Positions 26,622-34,961 are shown, counted from the stretch's first letter. The stretch: 64,000 nucleotides of DNA from Streptomyces griseomycini (GCF_014203535.1 NZ_JACHJI010000015.1:62001-126000), one strand, 5' to 3'. Notes: generated by a model not told the origin, from the letters alone. Program-made: numbers and translations.

Positions 26622-26777
26622 TCAGCGTCGTCGGGGGAACTTCCAACCGTTCTGGCGCAGCTTGTAGAGGACGAACACTCCGCAGAGCGCCCACACGCCC
26701 AGGAAGGCCCACTTGAACCACGGGGGGCCGTCCGGGCGCTCCGCCAGTTGAACCGATGCCGCGTAGTAAGAGGTCAT
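26622..26777 (-). CDS. Small single-span membrane protein (51 aa)
   Basis: This 51-residue protein has a polar N-terminus (MTSYYAASVQLAERPDG), one membrane segment (about 19-39, WFKWAFLGVWALCGVFVLY), and a basic end KLRQNGWKFPRRR that should be cytosolic. I do not recognise a family. Its ATG overlaps the stop of the integrase remnant as ATGA, and AAGGA lies immediately before the ATG, closer than normal. The overlap suggests it was once translated after the integrase. Its composition looks like a real gene. It lies within the candidate integrated element. Confidence 0.55.
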   Translation of the reverse strand: MTSYYAASVQLAERPDGPPWFKWAFLGVWALCGVFVLYKLRQNGWKFPRRR

Positions 26778-26995
26778 TCCTTGCGCGTGCCCGGCTGTTC
26801 GGGCAGGAATACCCGGTCGACAACCTTCCGCGTGCGTGCCCGGCCCGTCGGCGTCAGGTGGGCGTACACCCGCAGCGTCAGCCCTGGACCGGAGTGCCCG
26901 AGGCACTGGCTGACGGTCTTGACGCTCTCCCCGGCGTCCGGAACGAGGTCAGCTGCGGCGAGCGCGGGCTTCCCGGCCGCCCACGCGGACGCCGG
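26774..26995 (-). pseudogene. Tyrosine recombinase (integrase) C-terminal remnant
   Basis: On the minus strand about 70 codons read as the end of a phage-type integrase: AGESVKTVSQCLGHS, then TLRVYAHLTPTGRARTRKVV and VFLPEQPGTRKE with a stop at 26774-26776. These contain the LGH box and the catalytic tyrosine in RVYAH. The upstream HLRH box and the whole N-terminal part are missing or scrambled (above about 26995 the frame is not integrase-like). It is therefore a dead remnant. Its place between the two rlmN-end repeats argues that it belonged to the element that inserted there. Confidence 0.75.
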
Positions 26996-27048
26996 CCACG
27001 ATTGCCGTCTCGAAACGGTTCTCTCGGTCGGGCCGGCGGAACCATCGG

Positions 27049-27082
27049 GACGTCGCTGGGCATCAGACGTCGCTGGGCATCA
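27049..27082. repeat. Two perfect tandem copies of a 17-bp unit
   Basis: GACGTCGCTGGGCATCA occurs at 27049-27065 and again directly at 27066-27082. The second copy contains the stop codon of the hydrolase pseudogene. It may be an arm-type binding site of the lost element or simply a slippage duplication. Confidence 0.8.
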
Positions 27083-27951
27083 GCAGTTGCCGGTGTGCTC
27101 CAGGACCGCGGTGGCGAGTGGAGCAAGCACCTCGCGGGGGAGGGCGTGACCCGTGCCAGGTAGGTCCACAATGCGTGCGCCGCGGATCGCCCGGGCGAGG
27201 TGGTGGGCGTGCGGTGGTGGGGCGACCGGTTCGGCCGGGGCGGAGATCACAAGGGTGGGCACGCTGGTCTGCGCCGGCTGCTCGGTCCGGTCCGTTCCGG
27301 AGGTGTCGGCACGGGCGTGCGCGGTGCTCGTGCTGCAGTGCCCGGTGTGTTCGATGACCTTGCGTTCCAGGGCGCGGGCGTCGGCGTCGAAGGGAAGCCG
27401 GTCGCCACCCGGGACCCGCCGGTGCTCGACCCGCCGCTCGAGCTCGGCTTCCGGGCCCCCGTCCTTCACGGGGCGGGCCCACGTCTCCAGCAGCCGGGGG
27501 GCTATGCCGGGAAGTTCCTCGGGCGGGATCCGTGTTCCGTCCGGGCGCCGTACGGGACAGCGCTGAGTGCGCTGGTGCCGATCAGGGTGGCACTGAGGAG
27601 GCGGTCGGGACGGTCGGCGACGAGGAGCCGGGCGAGCATCCCGCCCAGCGACATGCCCACCACATGGGCGCGTTCGACACCGAGGCCATCCAGCACGGTG
27701 ACGGCGTCTTCCGCGAGTCGGGTGAGAGGGTGGGGCTGCTGGTCGAACGGCCAGATGGAGCGGCCGGTGTCGCGATGGTCGTAGCGGATCACGCGATGAC
27801 GAGAGGCGAGCATGTCCACCAGCTCGTCCGGCCGGCCCGGGCCGGACGCTTGCGCACCCATGGTCAACAAGAGGGGAGGCGCACCGACGGCGCCACGATC
27901 TTCCACCCGTAGGCGTATACCGGGCGCTGCGTCGACCAAGCGTTCCGTGAT
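27080..27951 (-). pseudogene. Alpha/beta hydrolase, frameshifted
   Basis: The N-terminal half (27951 down to about 27540) reads as an alpha/beta hydrolase: ITERLVDAAPGIRLRVEDRG, RYDHRDTGRS, and the nucleophile elbow GMSLGGM. It then leaves frame near 27530-27550. The C-terminal half continues in another frame from PDGTRIPPEELPGIAPRLL through PTLVISAPAEPVAPP to DLPGTGHALPREVL, which supplies the catalytic histidine. A net one-base shift in the GC-rich junction explains this. No good start codon is visible either. It is probably inactive and lies inside the candidate element. Confidence 0.75.
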
Positions 27952-28101
27952 GCTCCCCCGGCTTTCCGAACTCCGGTAATGCGAGGCGTTTCGTATCGTC
28001 TGTCGCCGTCCGTCCCCGGGCCGTCCGGGATCGACCAACGCCGGCGGACGGCACCCGTGGGTGACCGCCCCCACCCCGCTCTGGCCTGGGCCACCAGAGT
28101 T

Positions 28102-28140
28102 GATCTGCGACACTGGAACCACCATGCCCAAGCCCGGAGA
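28102..28140. repeat. Right copy of duplicated rlmN 5' end (candidate attR)
   Basis: 28122-28140 is identical to 26470-26488 and includes the first 17 coding bases of rlmN. Upstream, GATCTGCGACACTGG matches 26450-26464 with two differences. If this is attR, the sequence just before rlmN was brought by the element and now supplies its upstream signals. Confidence 0.7.
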
Positions 28141-29230
28141 ACTCACATTCGTCGCACCGCGCGGAGCCAAGAAGCCGCCGCGGCACCTCGCCGACCTCAC
28201 GCCCGCCGAGCGCAAGGAGGCGGTCGCCGCGGTCGGTGAGAAGCCGTTCCGCGCCAAGCAGCTCTCGCAGCACTACTTCGCGCGGTACGCGCACGACCCG
28301 GACCAGTGGACCGACATCCCCGCCGGCTCCCGCGGCAAGCTCCGGGAGGCGCTGCTCCCCGAGCTGATGACCGTGGTCCGGCACCTGTCGACCGACCAGG
28401 GCACCACCCGCAAGACGCTGTGGAAGCTGTTCGACGGGACGCTCGTCGAGTCGGTGCTCATGCGTTACCCGGACCGGGTGACGATGTGCATCAGCTCCCA
28501 GGCGGGCTGCGGCATGAACTGCCCGTTCTGCGCCACCGGGCAGGCCGGTCTCGACCGGAACCTGTCCACCGCGGAGATCGTGCACCAGATCGTGGACGGC
28601 ATGCGCGCCCTCAGGGACGGCGAGGTGCCGGGCGGCCCCACGCGGCTGAGCAACATCGTGTTCATGGGCATGGGCGAGCCGCTCGCCAACTACAACCGGG
28701 TCGTGGGGGCCATCCGCCGCCTCACCGATCCCGAGCCGGACGGGCTCGGGCTGTCGCAGCGCGGGATCACCGTGTCCACGGTCGGCCTCGTCCCGGCCAT
28801 CCACCGGTTCTCCGACGAGGGCTTCAAGTGCCGCCTCGCCATCTCGCTGCACGCGCCCGACGACGAGCTGCGCGACACCCTCGTCCCGGTGAACACGCGG
28901 TGGAAGGTGCGCGAGGTGCTCGACGCCGGATTCGAGTACGCCGCCAAGTCCGGGCGGCGGCTGTCCATCGAGTACGCGCTCATCCGGGACATCAACGACC
29001 AGGCCTGGCGCGGTGACCGGCTCGGCCGGCTGCTCAAGGGCCGACCCGTGCACGTCAACCTCATCCCGCTCAACCCGACGCCCGGCTCCAAGTGGACCGC
29101 CTCGCGGCCCGAGGACGAGAAGGCGTTCGTGGAGGCGATCGCCGCCCACGGTGTGCCGGTGACGATCCGGGACACCCGTGGCCAGGAGATCGACGGGGCC
29201 TGCGGTCAGCTCGCCGCGAGCGAGCGGTAA
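28124..29230 (+). CDS. rlmN: 23S rRNA/tRNA m2A methyltransferase RlmN
   Basis: This 368-residue radical-SAM enzyme makes 2-methyladenosine in 23S rRNA (A2503) and some tRNAs. The iron-sulphur cluster motif CGMNCPFC uses C129, C133 and C136. The mechanistic pair of cysteines is C122 (VTMC) and C360 (DGACGQ), matching C118 and C355 of E. coli. FMGMGEPLANY is also present. The ATG at 28124 lies in the duplicated att-like repeat. The frame is open upstream to 28061, but the family starts MPKPGE. No clear Shine-Dalgarno is seen. Confidence 0.96.
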   Translation: MPKPGELTFVAPRGAKKPPRHLADLTPAERKEAVAAVGEKPFRAKQLSQHYFARYAHDPDQWTDIPAGSRGKLREALLPELMTVVRHLSTDQGTTRKTLWKLFDGTLVESVLMRYPDRVTMCISSQAGCGMNCPFCATGQAGLDRNLSTAEIVHQIVDGMRALRDGEVPGGPTRLSNIVFMGMGEPLANYNRVVGAIRRLTDPEPDGLGLSQRGITVSTVGLVPAIHRFSDEGFKCRLAISLHAPDDELRDTLVPVNTRWKVREVLDAGFEYAAKSGRRLSIEYALIRDINDQAWRGDRLGRLLKGRPVHVNLIPLNPTPGSKWTASRPEDEKAFVEAIAAHGVPVTIRDTRGQEIDGACGQLAASER

Positions 29231-29255
29231 CCTGACCGGCGTACACCTTCACATT

Positions 29256-29344
29256 CCGACAGGGGAGCGCCACAGCGCTGAGAGTGCGGCACCGGCCGCA
29301 GACCCTCCGAACCTGGCCCAGGTCATTCTGGGTAGGGAGATCGG
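29256..29344 (+). ncRNA. TPP riboswitch (THI element)
   Basis: The hallmark blocks are in order: ACAGGGGAGCGCC, GCTGAGAGTGCGG, CCGCAGACCCTCCGAACCTG, and CAGGTCATTCTGGGTAGGGA. CCGA (29256-29259) and TCGG (29341-29344) form the closing P1 stem. It binds thiamine pyrophosphate and here precedes a thiamine ABC importer, so high TPP should shut the importer off. Confidence 0.95.
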
Positions 29345-29363
29345 TCACCACTCGAGCTGTTGC

Positions 29364-29400
29364 GCCCTGCCCGGGACCCCCACGGGGTCCCGGGCAGGGC
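29364..29400 (+). terminator. Riboswitch expression-platform terminator
   Basis: Arms at 29364-29380 and 29384-29400 are perfectly complementary over 17 bases with a CAC loop, 20 bases after the TPP aptamer and 34 bases before the thiB start. This suggests transcriptional attenuation. No competing antiterminator is obvious to me, so regulation at the thiB ribosome site is also possible. Confidence 0.85.
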
Positions 29401-29434
29401 CGCGTCTCTTCCTGGTCACTCCAGGAGGAATCCA

Positions 29435-30526
29435 GTGAGCATCACCAAGAAGGTCACCGTCCTGGCCGTCGGGCTGGGGCTGGTCACGCTGTCCGCGTGC
29501 GGGTCGTCCGACGGGGACGGCGGCAGCGGGGGCAGTGGCGGCGGGTCCAGGACCGTGACCCTCGTCAGCCACAACTCGTGGGCCGTGTCGAAGGACGTCG
29601 TCGCCGCCTTCGAGAAGCAGTCCGGGTACAAGCTCAAGGTCCTCGAGGACGGCGACGCCGGCCAGGCCGTGAACAAGGCGATCCTGACCAAGGACAACCC
29701 CCAGGGCGACGTCTTCTTCGGCGTCGACAACACCCTGCTCTCCCGCGCCCTCGACAACGGCCTGTTCCAGCCGTACGAGGCGAAGGGCTCCGACCTGGTC
29801 CTGCCCGAGTACCGGGTGGACGAGGACGAGCACCGGGTCACGCCCGTCGACACCGGCGACGTCTGCGTCAACTACGACAAGGCGTGGTTCGACGAGCACG
29901 ACCTGACCCCGCCGAAGACCTTCGACGACCTGATCAAGCCCGAGTACAAGGACCTCCTCGTCGTCGAGAACGCCTCCACCTCCTCACCCGGCCTCGGCTT
30001 CCTGCTCGGCACCGCCGCCGAGTACGGCGACGAGGGCTGGCAGGACTACTGGAAGAAGCTCGAGGCCAACGGCGTGAAGGTGGTCGACGGCTGGGAGCAG
30101 GCCTACAACGAGGAGTTCTCCGGCTCGGCCGGCGGCAAGGAGGCCAAGGCCGACCGCCCGCTGGTGGTGTCCTACGCCTCCTCGCCGCCCGCCGAGGTGA
30201 TCTACGCCGACCCGAAGCCGGACACCGCGCCCACCGGCGTCGCCGAGGGCACCTGCTTCCGCCAGGTCGAGTACGCGGGGCTGCTGAGCAACGCGAAGAA
30301 CCCCGAGGGCGGCAAGGCGCTGCTCGACTTCCTGATCGGCGAGCGGTTCCAGGAGGACATGCCGCTCAACATGTTCGTCTACCCGGTGCGCGAGGGTGCC
30401 CGGGTGCCCGAGGAGTTCGTGAAGTTCGGACCGCAGGCGAAGGACCCCCGGACCATGGACCCGGCGGAGATCGCCGACAACCGTGACCAGTGGGTCAAGT
30501 CGTGGACCTCGCTCCTCCTGAAGTGA
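29435..30526 (+). CDS. thiB: Thiamine ABC transporter, substrate-binding lipoprotein
   Basis: This 363-residue extracellular binding protein has a signal peptide ending in the lipobox LSAC (C22), then a Gly/Ser linker. The TbpA/ThiB-type mature domain begins TVTLVSHNSWAVSKDVV and includes GDVFFGVDNTLLSRALD. The GTG at 29435 is preceded by AGGAGGAA; an upstream frame extension crosses the terminator and is ignored. The TPP riboswitch fixes the substrate as thiamine or a precursor. The stop overlaps the permease start (GTGA). Confidence 0.93.
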   Translation: MSITKKVTVLAVGLGLVTLSACGSSDGDGGSGGSGGGSRTVTLVSHNSWAVSKDVVAAFEKQSGYKLKVLEDGDAGQAVNKAILTKDNPQGDVFFGVDNTLLSRALDNGLFQPYEAKGSDLVLPEYRVDEDEHRVTPVDTGDVCVNYDKAWFDEHDLTPPKTFDDLIKPEYKDLLVVENASTSSPGLGFLLGTAAEYGDEGWQDYWKKLEANGVKVVDGWEQAYNEEFSGSAGGKEAKADRPLVVSYASSPPAEVIYADPKPDTAPTGVAEGTCFRQVEYAGLLSNAKNPEGGKALLDFLIGERFQEDMPLNMFVYPVREGARVPEEFVKFGPQAKDPRTMDPAEIADNRDQWVKSWTSLLLK

Positions 30527-32193
30527 GCCGGGCCGCGCCGGTGAGCCGAGCCGCGGCGAGGTGGCGCGGGAGCGCTGCGCGGCTCGGCCTGATGGCCGTG
30601 CCCGTCGCGTTCTTCGCCGTCTTCTTCGCCTACCCCGTCGCCGCGATCGTCGCCCGCGGGCTGAAGGACGGCGGGACCTGGCACCTCGGGCGGATCGGCG
30701 AGGTGCTGGCGCAGTCCGACGTCCGGCAGGTGCTGTGGTTCACCACCTGGCAGGCACTGGTCTCCACCGTCCTCACCCTGCTGATCGCCCTGCCCGGCGC
30801 CTGTGTCCTCGCCCGCTTCGACTTCCCCGGCAAGCAGGTGCTGCGGGCCGTGGTCACCGTGCCGTTCGTGCTGCCCACGGTCGTCGTCGGTACGGCGTTC
30901 ATGGCGCTCGTGGGGCGCGGCGGACTCCTCGACGAACTGTGGGGCGTACGCCTGGACACCACCGTGTGGGCGATCCTGCTCGCGCACGTCTTCTTCAACT
31001 ACGCCGTGGTCGTCCGGACCGTGGGCGGACTGTGGGCGCAGCTCGACCCCCGGCAGGAGGAGGCCGCGCGGATGCTCGGCGCCTCGCGGTTCGCGGCCTG
31101 GCGGACCGTCACCCTGCCCGCGCTCGCGCCGGCCGTGGCCGCCGCCGCGCTGATGGTCTTCCTGTTCACCTTCACCTCCTTCGGCGTGGTGCAGATCCTC
31201 GGCGGGCCCACCTTCTCCACCCTCGAGGTGGAGATCTACCGCCAGACCTCCGAGATCTTCGACCTGTCCACGGCGGCCGTCCTGACGATGATCCAGTTCG
31301 TCGCCGTGGGGACGATCCTCGCCCTGCACGCCTGGACCGTACGGCGGCGGGAGACCGCGCTGCGGCTGGTGGACGCCTCGGTGACCGCGCGCCGGCCGCG
31401 CGGCGCCGGGCAGTGGGCGCTGCTCGGCGGAGTCGTCGCCACCGTCGCCCTCCTGCTCCTGCTGCCGCTCGCCGTGCTGGTGGAACGGTCCTTCGCGGAC
31501 GCGGGCCTCGGCTACTACCGGGCGCTGACCCGCGAGGACGGGGGAGTGTTCCTCGTACCGCCGATCGAGGCGGTCGGCAACTCGCTGCAGTACGCCGTCG
31601 CCGCCACCGCCCTCGCCGTGGTGATCGGCGGCCTCGCCTCCGTCGCGCTCACCCGGCGGGACGCGGGGCGGCTGGTGCGCGGCTTCGACGCGCTGCTGAT
31701 GCTGCCGCTCGGGGTGTCCGCGGTGACCGTCGGCTTCGGGTTCCTGATCGCCCTGGACGAGCCGCCGCTGGACCTCAGGGCCTCGTGGATCCTGGTGCCG
31801 CTCGCGCAGGCGCTGGTCGGCGTCCCCTTCGTCGTGCGGACGATGCTGCCCGTGCTGCGGGCCGTGGACGTACGGCTGCGGGAGGCGGCGGCCGTGCTCG
31901 GGGCGTCGCCGTGGCGGGCGTGGCGGGAGGTGGACCTGCCGATGGTGCGGCGGGCGCTGCTGATCGCCGCCGGGTTCGCCTTCGCGGTGTCGCTGGGGGA
32001 GTTCGGGGCGACGGTGTTCATCGCGCGGCCCGACAACCCGACGCTGCCGGTGGCCGTGGCCCGGCTGCTGGGACGGCCCGGTGACCTCAACTACGGCCAG
32101 GCGATGGCCCTGTCGACGATTCTGATGATCGTGTGCGCGGTGGCGCTGCTGGTGCTGGAGCGGCTGCGGACCGACCGGACCGGGGAGTTCTAG
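30523..32193 (+). CDS. thiP: Thiamine ABC transporter, fused permease
   Basis: This 556-residue protein contains two binding-protein-dependent permease halves (about 12 membrane segments), as in ThiP. EAA-type coupling motifs are seen twice: EEAARMLGASRFAAWRTV in the first half and REAAAVLGASPWRAWREV in the second. The GTG at 30523 overlaps the thiB stop. A GTG at 30541 is a less likely alternative, and an extension to 30490 overlaps too deeply. It abuts thiQ directly. Confidence 0.93.
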   Translation: MSRAAPVSRAAARWRGSAARLGLMAVPVAFFAVFFAYPVAAIVARGLKDGGTWHLGRIGEVLAQSDVRQVLWFTTWQALVSTVLTLLIALPGACVLARFDFPGKQVLRAVVTVPFVLPTVVVGTAFMALVGRGGLLDELWGVRLDTTVWAILLAHVFFNYAVVVRTVGGLWAQLDPRQEEAARMLGASRFAAWRTVTLPALAPAVAAAALMVFLFTFTSFGVVQILGGPTFSTLEVEIYRQTSEIFDLSTAAVLTMIQFVAVGTILALHAWTVRRRETALRLVDASVTARRPRGAGQWALLGGVVATVALLLLLPLAVLVERSFADAGLGYYRALTREDGGVFLVPPIEAVGNSLQYAVAATALAVVIGGLASVALTRRDAGRLVRGFDALLMLPLGVSAVTVGFGFLIALDEPPLDLRASWILVPLAQALVGVPFVVRTMLPVLRAVDVRLREAAAVLGASPWRAWREVDLPMVRRALLIAAGFAFAVSLGEFGATVFIARPDNPTLPVAVARLLGRPGDLNYGQAMALSTILMIVCAVALLVLERLRTDRTGEF

Positions 32194-33213
32194 ATGCTGC
32201 TGAGCCTGGAAGGCGCGACCGTCCGCTTCGGGGAGCGGGCGGTGCTGGACGCCGTCGACCTGGAGGTCGCCGAGCACGAGACCGTGTGCGTGCTGGGACC
32301 CAGCGGCAGCGGCAAGTCGACGCTGCTGCGGGCGGTGGCCGGACTGCAGCCCCTCGACTCCGGGCGGATCGTGCTCGACGGCCGCGACCAGGCGGGCGTG
32401 CCCGCGCACAAGCGCGGGGTCGGGCTGATGTTCCAGGACCACCAGCTGTTCCCGCAGCGGGACGTCGCCGGCAACGTGGCCTTCGGGCTGCGGATGCGCG
32501 GGGCGCCACGGGGCGAACGGACCGAGCGGGTGGAGGAGTTGCTGGAGCTCGTCGGGCTGCCCGGAGCGGCCGGGCGCGCCGTCGCCGCGCTGTCCGGCGG
32601 GGAGCAGCAGCGCGTGGCGCTGGCCCGCGCCCTCGCGCCGAGCCCCCGGCTGCTGATGCTCGACGAGCCGCTCGGACAGCTCGACCGCTCGCTCAGGGAA
32701 CGGCTGGTCGTCGAACTGCGGGAGCTGTTCGGCCGGCTGGGCACCACCGTGCTCGCGGTGACCCACGACCAGGGGGAGGCGTTCGCGCTGGCCGACCGGG
32801 TGGTGGTGATGCGGGACGGGCGGATCGCCCAGTCCGGCACGCCCCTTCAGGTGTGGCAGCGGCCGGCCGACGCCTTCGTGGCCCGCTTCCTCGGCTTCGA
32901 GAACGTGGTCGAGGCGACGGTGGGCGACGCGGTCGCCGTGACCCCCTGGGGCAAGGTCCCCGTGCCGGAGGACACCCCGCGGGGGACGCGGACGCTTCTC
33001 GTCCGGCCCGCCGGTGTCCGTCTGGTCCCGGCCGACGCGGGCCTGCGCTGCACCGTGGCCGCGCGCACCTTCCGCGGCACCCACGTGGCCGTCCACCTCC
33101 AGCCCGAGGACGCGCCCCGACTGGAGGCCGCCTGTGCCCTGCGGGCGGCGCCGGAGGTCGGGGACGAGGTCGGGGTGGAGTTCGACGTGGCCGAAACCGC
33201 CGTGCTGGGGTGA
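32194..33213 (+). CDS. thiQ: Thiamine ABC transporter, ATPase
   Basis: This 339-residue ABC ATPase has Walker A GPSGSGKST at 35-43, signature LSGGEQQ at 132-138 and Walker B LMLDEP at 153-158. A C-terminal TOBE-like region follows from about residue 235, longer than in E. coli ThiQ (232). It energises the ThiBPQ importer. Its ATG follows the thiP TAG directly, so the three genes form one riboswitch-controlled operon. Confidence 0.93.
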   Translation: MLLSLEGATVRFGERAVLDAVDLEVAEHETVCVLGPSGSGKSTLLRAVAGLQPLDSGRIVLDGRDQAGVPAHKRGVGLMFQDHQLFPQRDVAGNVAFGLRMRGAPRGERTERVEELLELVGLPGAAGRAVAALSGGEQQRVALARALAPSPRLLMLDEPLGQLDRSLRERLVVELRELFGRLGTTVLAVTHDQGEAFALADRVVVMRDGRIAQSGTPLQVWQRPADAFVARFLGFENVVEATVGDAVAVTPWGKVPVPEDTPRGTRTLLVRPAGVRLVPADAGLRCTVAARTFRGTHVAVHLQPEDAPRLEAACALRAAPEVGDEVGVEFDVAETAVLG

Positions 33214-33225
33214 GCGCTCCCCACC

Positions 33226-33231
33226 TAGGGT
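33226..33231 (+). promoter_or_regulatory. -10 box, likely leaderless start of next gene
   Basis: TAGGGT at 33226-33231 lies seven bases before the ATG at 33239, so the transcript would begin at or one base before the start codon. The -35 region is poor. No Shine-Dalgarno is present. Confidence 0.45.
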
Positions 33232-33238
33232 GAGCGGC

Positions 33239-34039
33239 ATGACGCAACTGCCACATGACCGCTACTGCGACGAGATCGCCCACCAGGTGGGGGAGTTCAG
33301 GGCCGTGCTGGCCTCCGGGGCCGATCTGTCCGCCACCGTGCCGACCTGCCCGGACTGGACCCTGGAGCAGTTGGTCCGCCATGTCGGAGGGGCCCTGCGC
33401 TGGGTGGAACTGATCGTCCGTACCCGGGCCCAGGAGGAGGTGCCCGTCGACCGGGTGCCGGAGGGCGGGGGACCCGGGGCCCAGAGCGACGCCGCCGCGC
33501 TGGAGGCGTGGCTGGCGGAGTCCGGCGCGCTGGCCGTGGCCGCACTGCGGGAGGCCGGGCCGGACGCGCGGGTGTGGTCGTGGGCCGGGATCTTCACCGT
33601 CGGCTTCTGGGCCCGCCGGATGACGCACGAACTCGTCGTCCACCACGCGGACGCGGCACTCGCCGCGGGCCGCCCCTTCGGGACGGTCGCCGCCGACGTG
33701 GCCGCCGACGCGGTGGACGAGTGGCTGCAGATCGTGCAGTTCGTGCAGCGGGCCCTGCCGGACGGACCGGCGAAGGAACTGCGCCTGCCCGGCCGGTCGC
33801 TCCACCTGCACGCCACCGACACCGCCCCCGAGCTGAACGCCGAGTGGCTGATCGAGCCGGCCGAGGACGGCGTCGTCTGGCGCCGTGGCCACGAGAAGGC
33901 GACCGTCGCCCTCCGCGGGCCGCTCACCTCCGTGCTCCTCGCCTTCTACCGCCGGCTGCCGCTCGACGCGCCGGAGGTGGAGGTGCTCGGCGACCGGAAG
34001 CTGCTGGAGTTCTGGCTGGAGCGGGCGACGTTCGGATGA
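33239..34039 (+). CDS. Maleylpyruvate isomerase/mycothiol-dependent (MDMPI, DinB-like) family protein
   Basis: This 266-residue protein has the N-terminal helical-bundle domain of the MDMPI/DinB superfamily (VPTCPDWTLEQLVRHVGGALRW), with conserved histidines including H54 and HELVVHH. A C-terminal MDMPI-C-type domain ends near LLEFWLERATFG. Members use or are predicted to use mycothiol, the actinobacterial thiol. The specific reaction is unknown. The start is 26 bases after thiQ but has its own promoter-like -10. A bidirectional terminator follows. Confidence 0.8.
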   Translation: MTQLPHDRYCDEIAHQVGEFRAVLASGADLSATVPTCPDWTLEQLVRHVGGALRWVELIVRTRAQEEVPVDRVPEGGGPGAQSDAAALEAWLAESGALAVAALREAGPDARVWSWAGIFTVGFWARRMTHELVVHHADAALAAGRPFGTVAADVAADAVDEWLQIVQFVQRALPDGPAKELRLPGRSLHLHATDTAPELNAEWLIEPAEDGVVWRRGHEKATVALRGPLTSVLLAFYRRLPLDAPEVEVLGDRKLLEFWLERATFG

Positions 34040-34080
34040 GCCGCTGGGAACGGGAGGTCCCGCTCCCCAACGCGGTCGCA

Positions 34081-34118
34081 AGGCGGTGGCCCGCCCCCTC
34101 GGGGACGGGCCACCGCCT
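34081..34118. terminator. Bidirectional terminator between convergent genes
   Basis: AGGCGGTGGCCCG (34081-34093) pairs with CGGGCCACCGCCT (34106-34118), and an inner CCCC/GGGG closes the hairpin after one mismatch. It serves the MDMPI gene and the oppositely oriented surface-protein gene. Confidence 0.85.
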
Positions 34119-34133
34119 CGTGCCCGTGAGGCG

Positions 34134-34850
34134 TCAGCCGTCGCTCTTCGCCCCCCGGCGGCGCATGCCGAGGAAGACCGCGCCGCCGCCGACCGCGACC
34201 AGCGCGGCCGCGATGCCGACGATCAGACCGGTGGAGGAGTCGGCGCCGGTCTCGGCGAGGTGCGACTCACCGGCCGGGGACGGCGCGTTGCTCGGCGTGT
34301 CCGCCGGAGCGGTGCCGGTGCTCCCCGACGCCGACGGGGTCGGGGTGCCGGTCTCCCCGGCCGGGGGCGAGGCGGAGTCCGACGGGGTCGGCGTGGGCTC
34401 GGGAGCCGGAGGCTTCTCCTCGCCCTTCTCGCACGCCGTGGCCGGGGTGACCAGGTTCGGCTTGATGTCCTCGTCCACGTAGGGCACGGCCTTGACGTGG
34501 ATGCGGTACTCGGCGTTCGGCTTCCAGTCCTCCTCGAAGGTGATGGTGGTGCCCTCGCGGGAGCCCCTGACCACCTGCTCGCCGACCTTCCTCAGGTCGG
34601 CGCCGTTGTTCTCGAGGAACACGGTGACGGTGGCGGGGACGCCGGCCGGGTCCACGTCGGTGACGGTGATGACGCCCTTGTCACCCACACACTTGGCCTC
34701 GGCCGAGAACTCGTCGATGGTGCACGCCGCCGCGCTGCCGGCGGCACCGAGCGCGAGCGCGGCCGACGCGGAGACGACACCGAGGGCGCGCACGGTACGT
34801 GCGACGGTACGGCGCGGGGCCGTACGGCGGGATGCGGACAGAACTGCCAC
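34134..34850 (-). CDS. LAxTG sortase-anchored surface protein
   Basis: This 238-residue secreted protein has a basic N-terminus and signal peptide (cleavage expected after GAAGSAAA, about residue 42). A beta-rich domain of about 100 residues with cysteines follows, then a Pro/Ser/Thr/Gly-rich stalk. The class E sorting signal is LAETG, followed by a hydrophobic segment and MRRRG. Sortase E should attach it to peptidoglycan. The function of the folded domain is unknown. The GTG at 34850 is chosen because AAAGGA lies six bases upstream; an upstream GTG at 34916 would destroy the signal peptide. Confidence 0.88.
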   Translation of the reverse strand: MAVLSASRRTAPRRTVARTVRALGVVSASAALALGAAGSAAACTIDEFSAEAKCVGDKGVITVTDVDPAGVPATVTVFLENNGADLRKVGEQVVRGSREGTTITFEEDWKPNAEYRIHVKAVPYVDEDIKPNLVTPATACEKGEEKPPAPEPTPTPSDSASPPAGETGTPTPSASGSTGTAPADTPSNAPSPAGESHLAETGADSSTGLIVGIAAALVAVGGGAVFLGMRRRGAKSDG

Positions 34851-34933
34851 GTTTGTCCTTTGCGGAAGATGCGCATATGCGGGGGGTTGGAGGGAGCGCT
34901 GACGAAGGGTCACCACTCCCGGGAGGCCCCAGG

Positions 34934-34961
34934 TCTATAAGCGCCGCATAAGTAGTGTCAA
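34934..34961 (-). promoter_or_regulatory. Near-consensus promoter of the LAxTG gene
   Basis: On the minus strand TTGACA (34956-34961) and TATAGA (34934-34939) are separated by 16 bp, close to the vegetative consensus. The leader would be about 75 bases. The palindrome-containing CGCATATGC lies at 34962-34970 just upstream of the -35 and again at 34872-34880 in the leader. Confidence 0.75.

Noticed and set aside
28141..28260. Possible tRNA gene at the element junction
   Set aside because: Actinobacterial elements often use tRNA genes, but no cloverleaf or T-arm is visible; the repeat is in the rlmN coding start. I saw no tRNA or rRNA gene anywhere in the window.
30379..33240. 953-codon minus-strand frame opposite thiP-thiQ
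   Set aside because: Composition is Gly/Arg/His/Gln-rich with no domain; it mirrors well-supported transporter genes.
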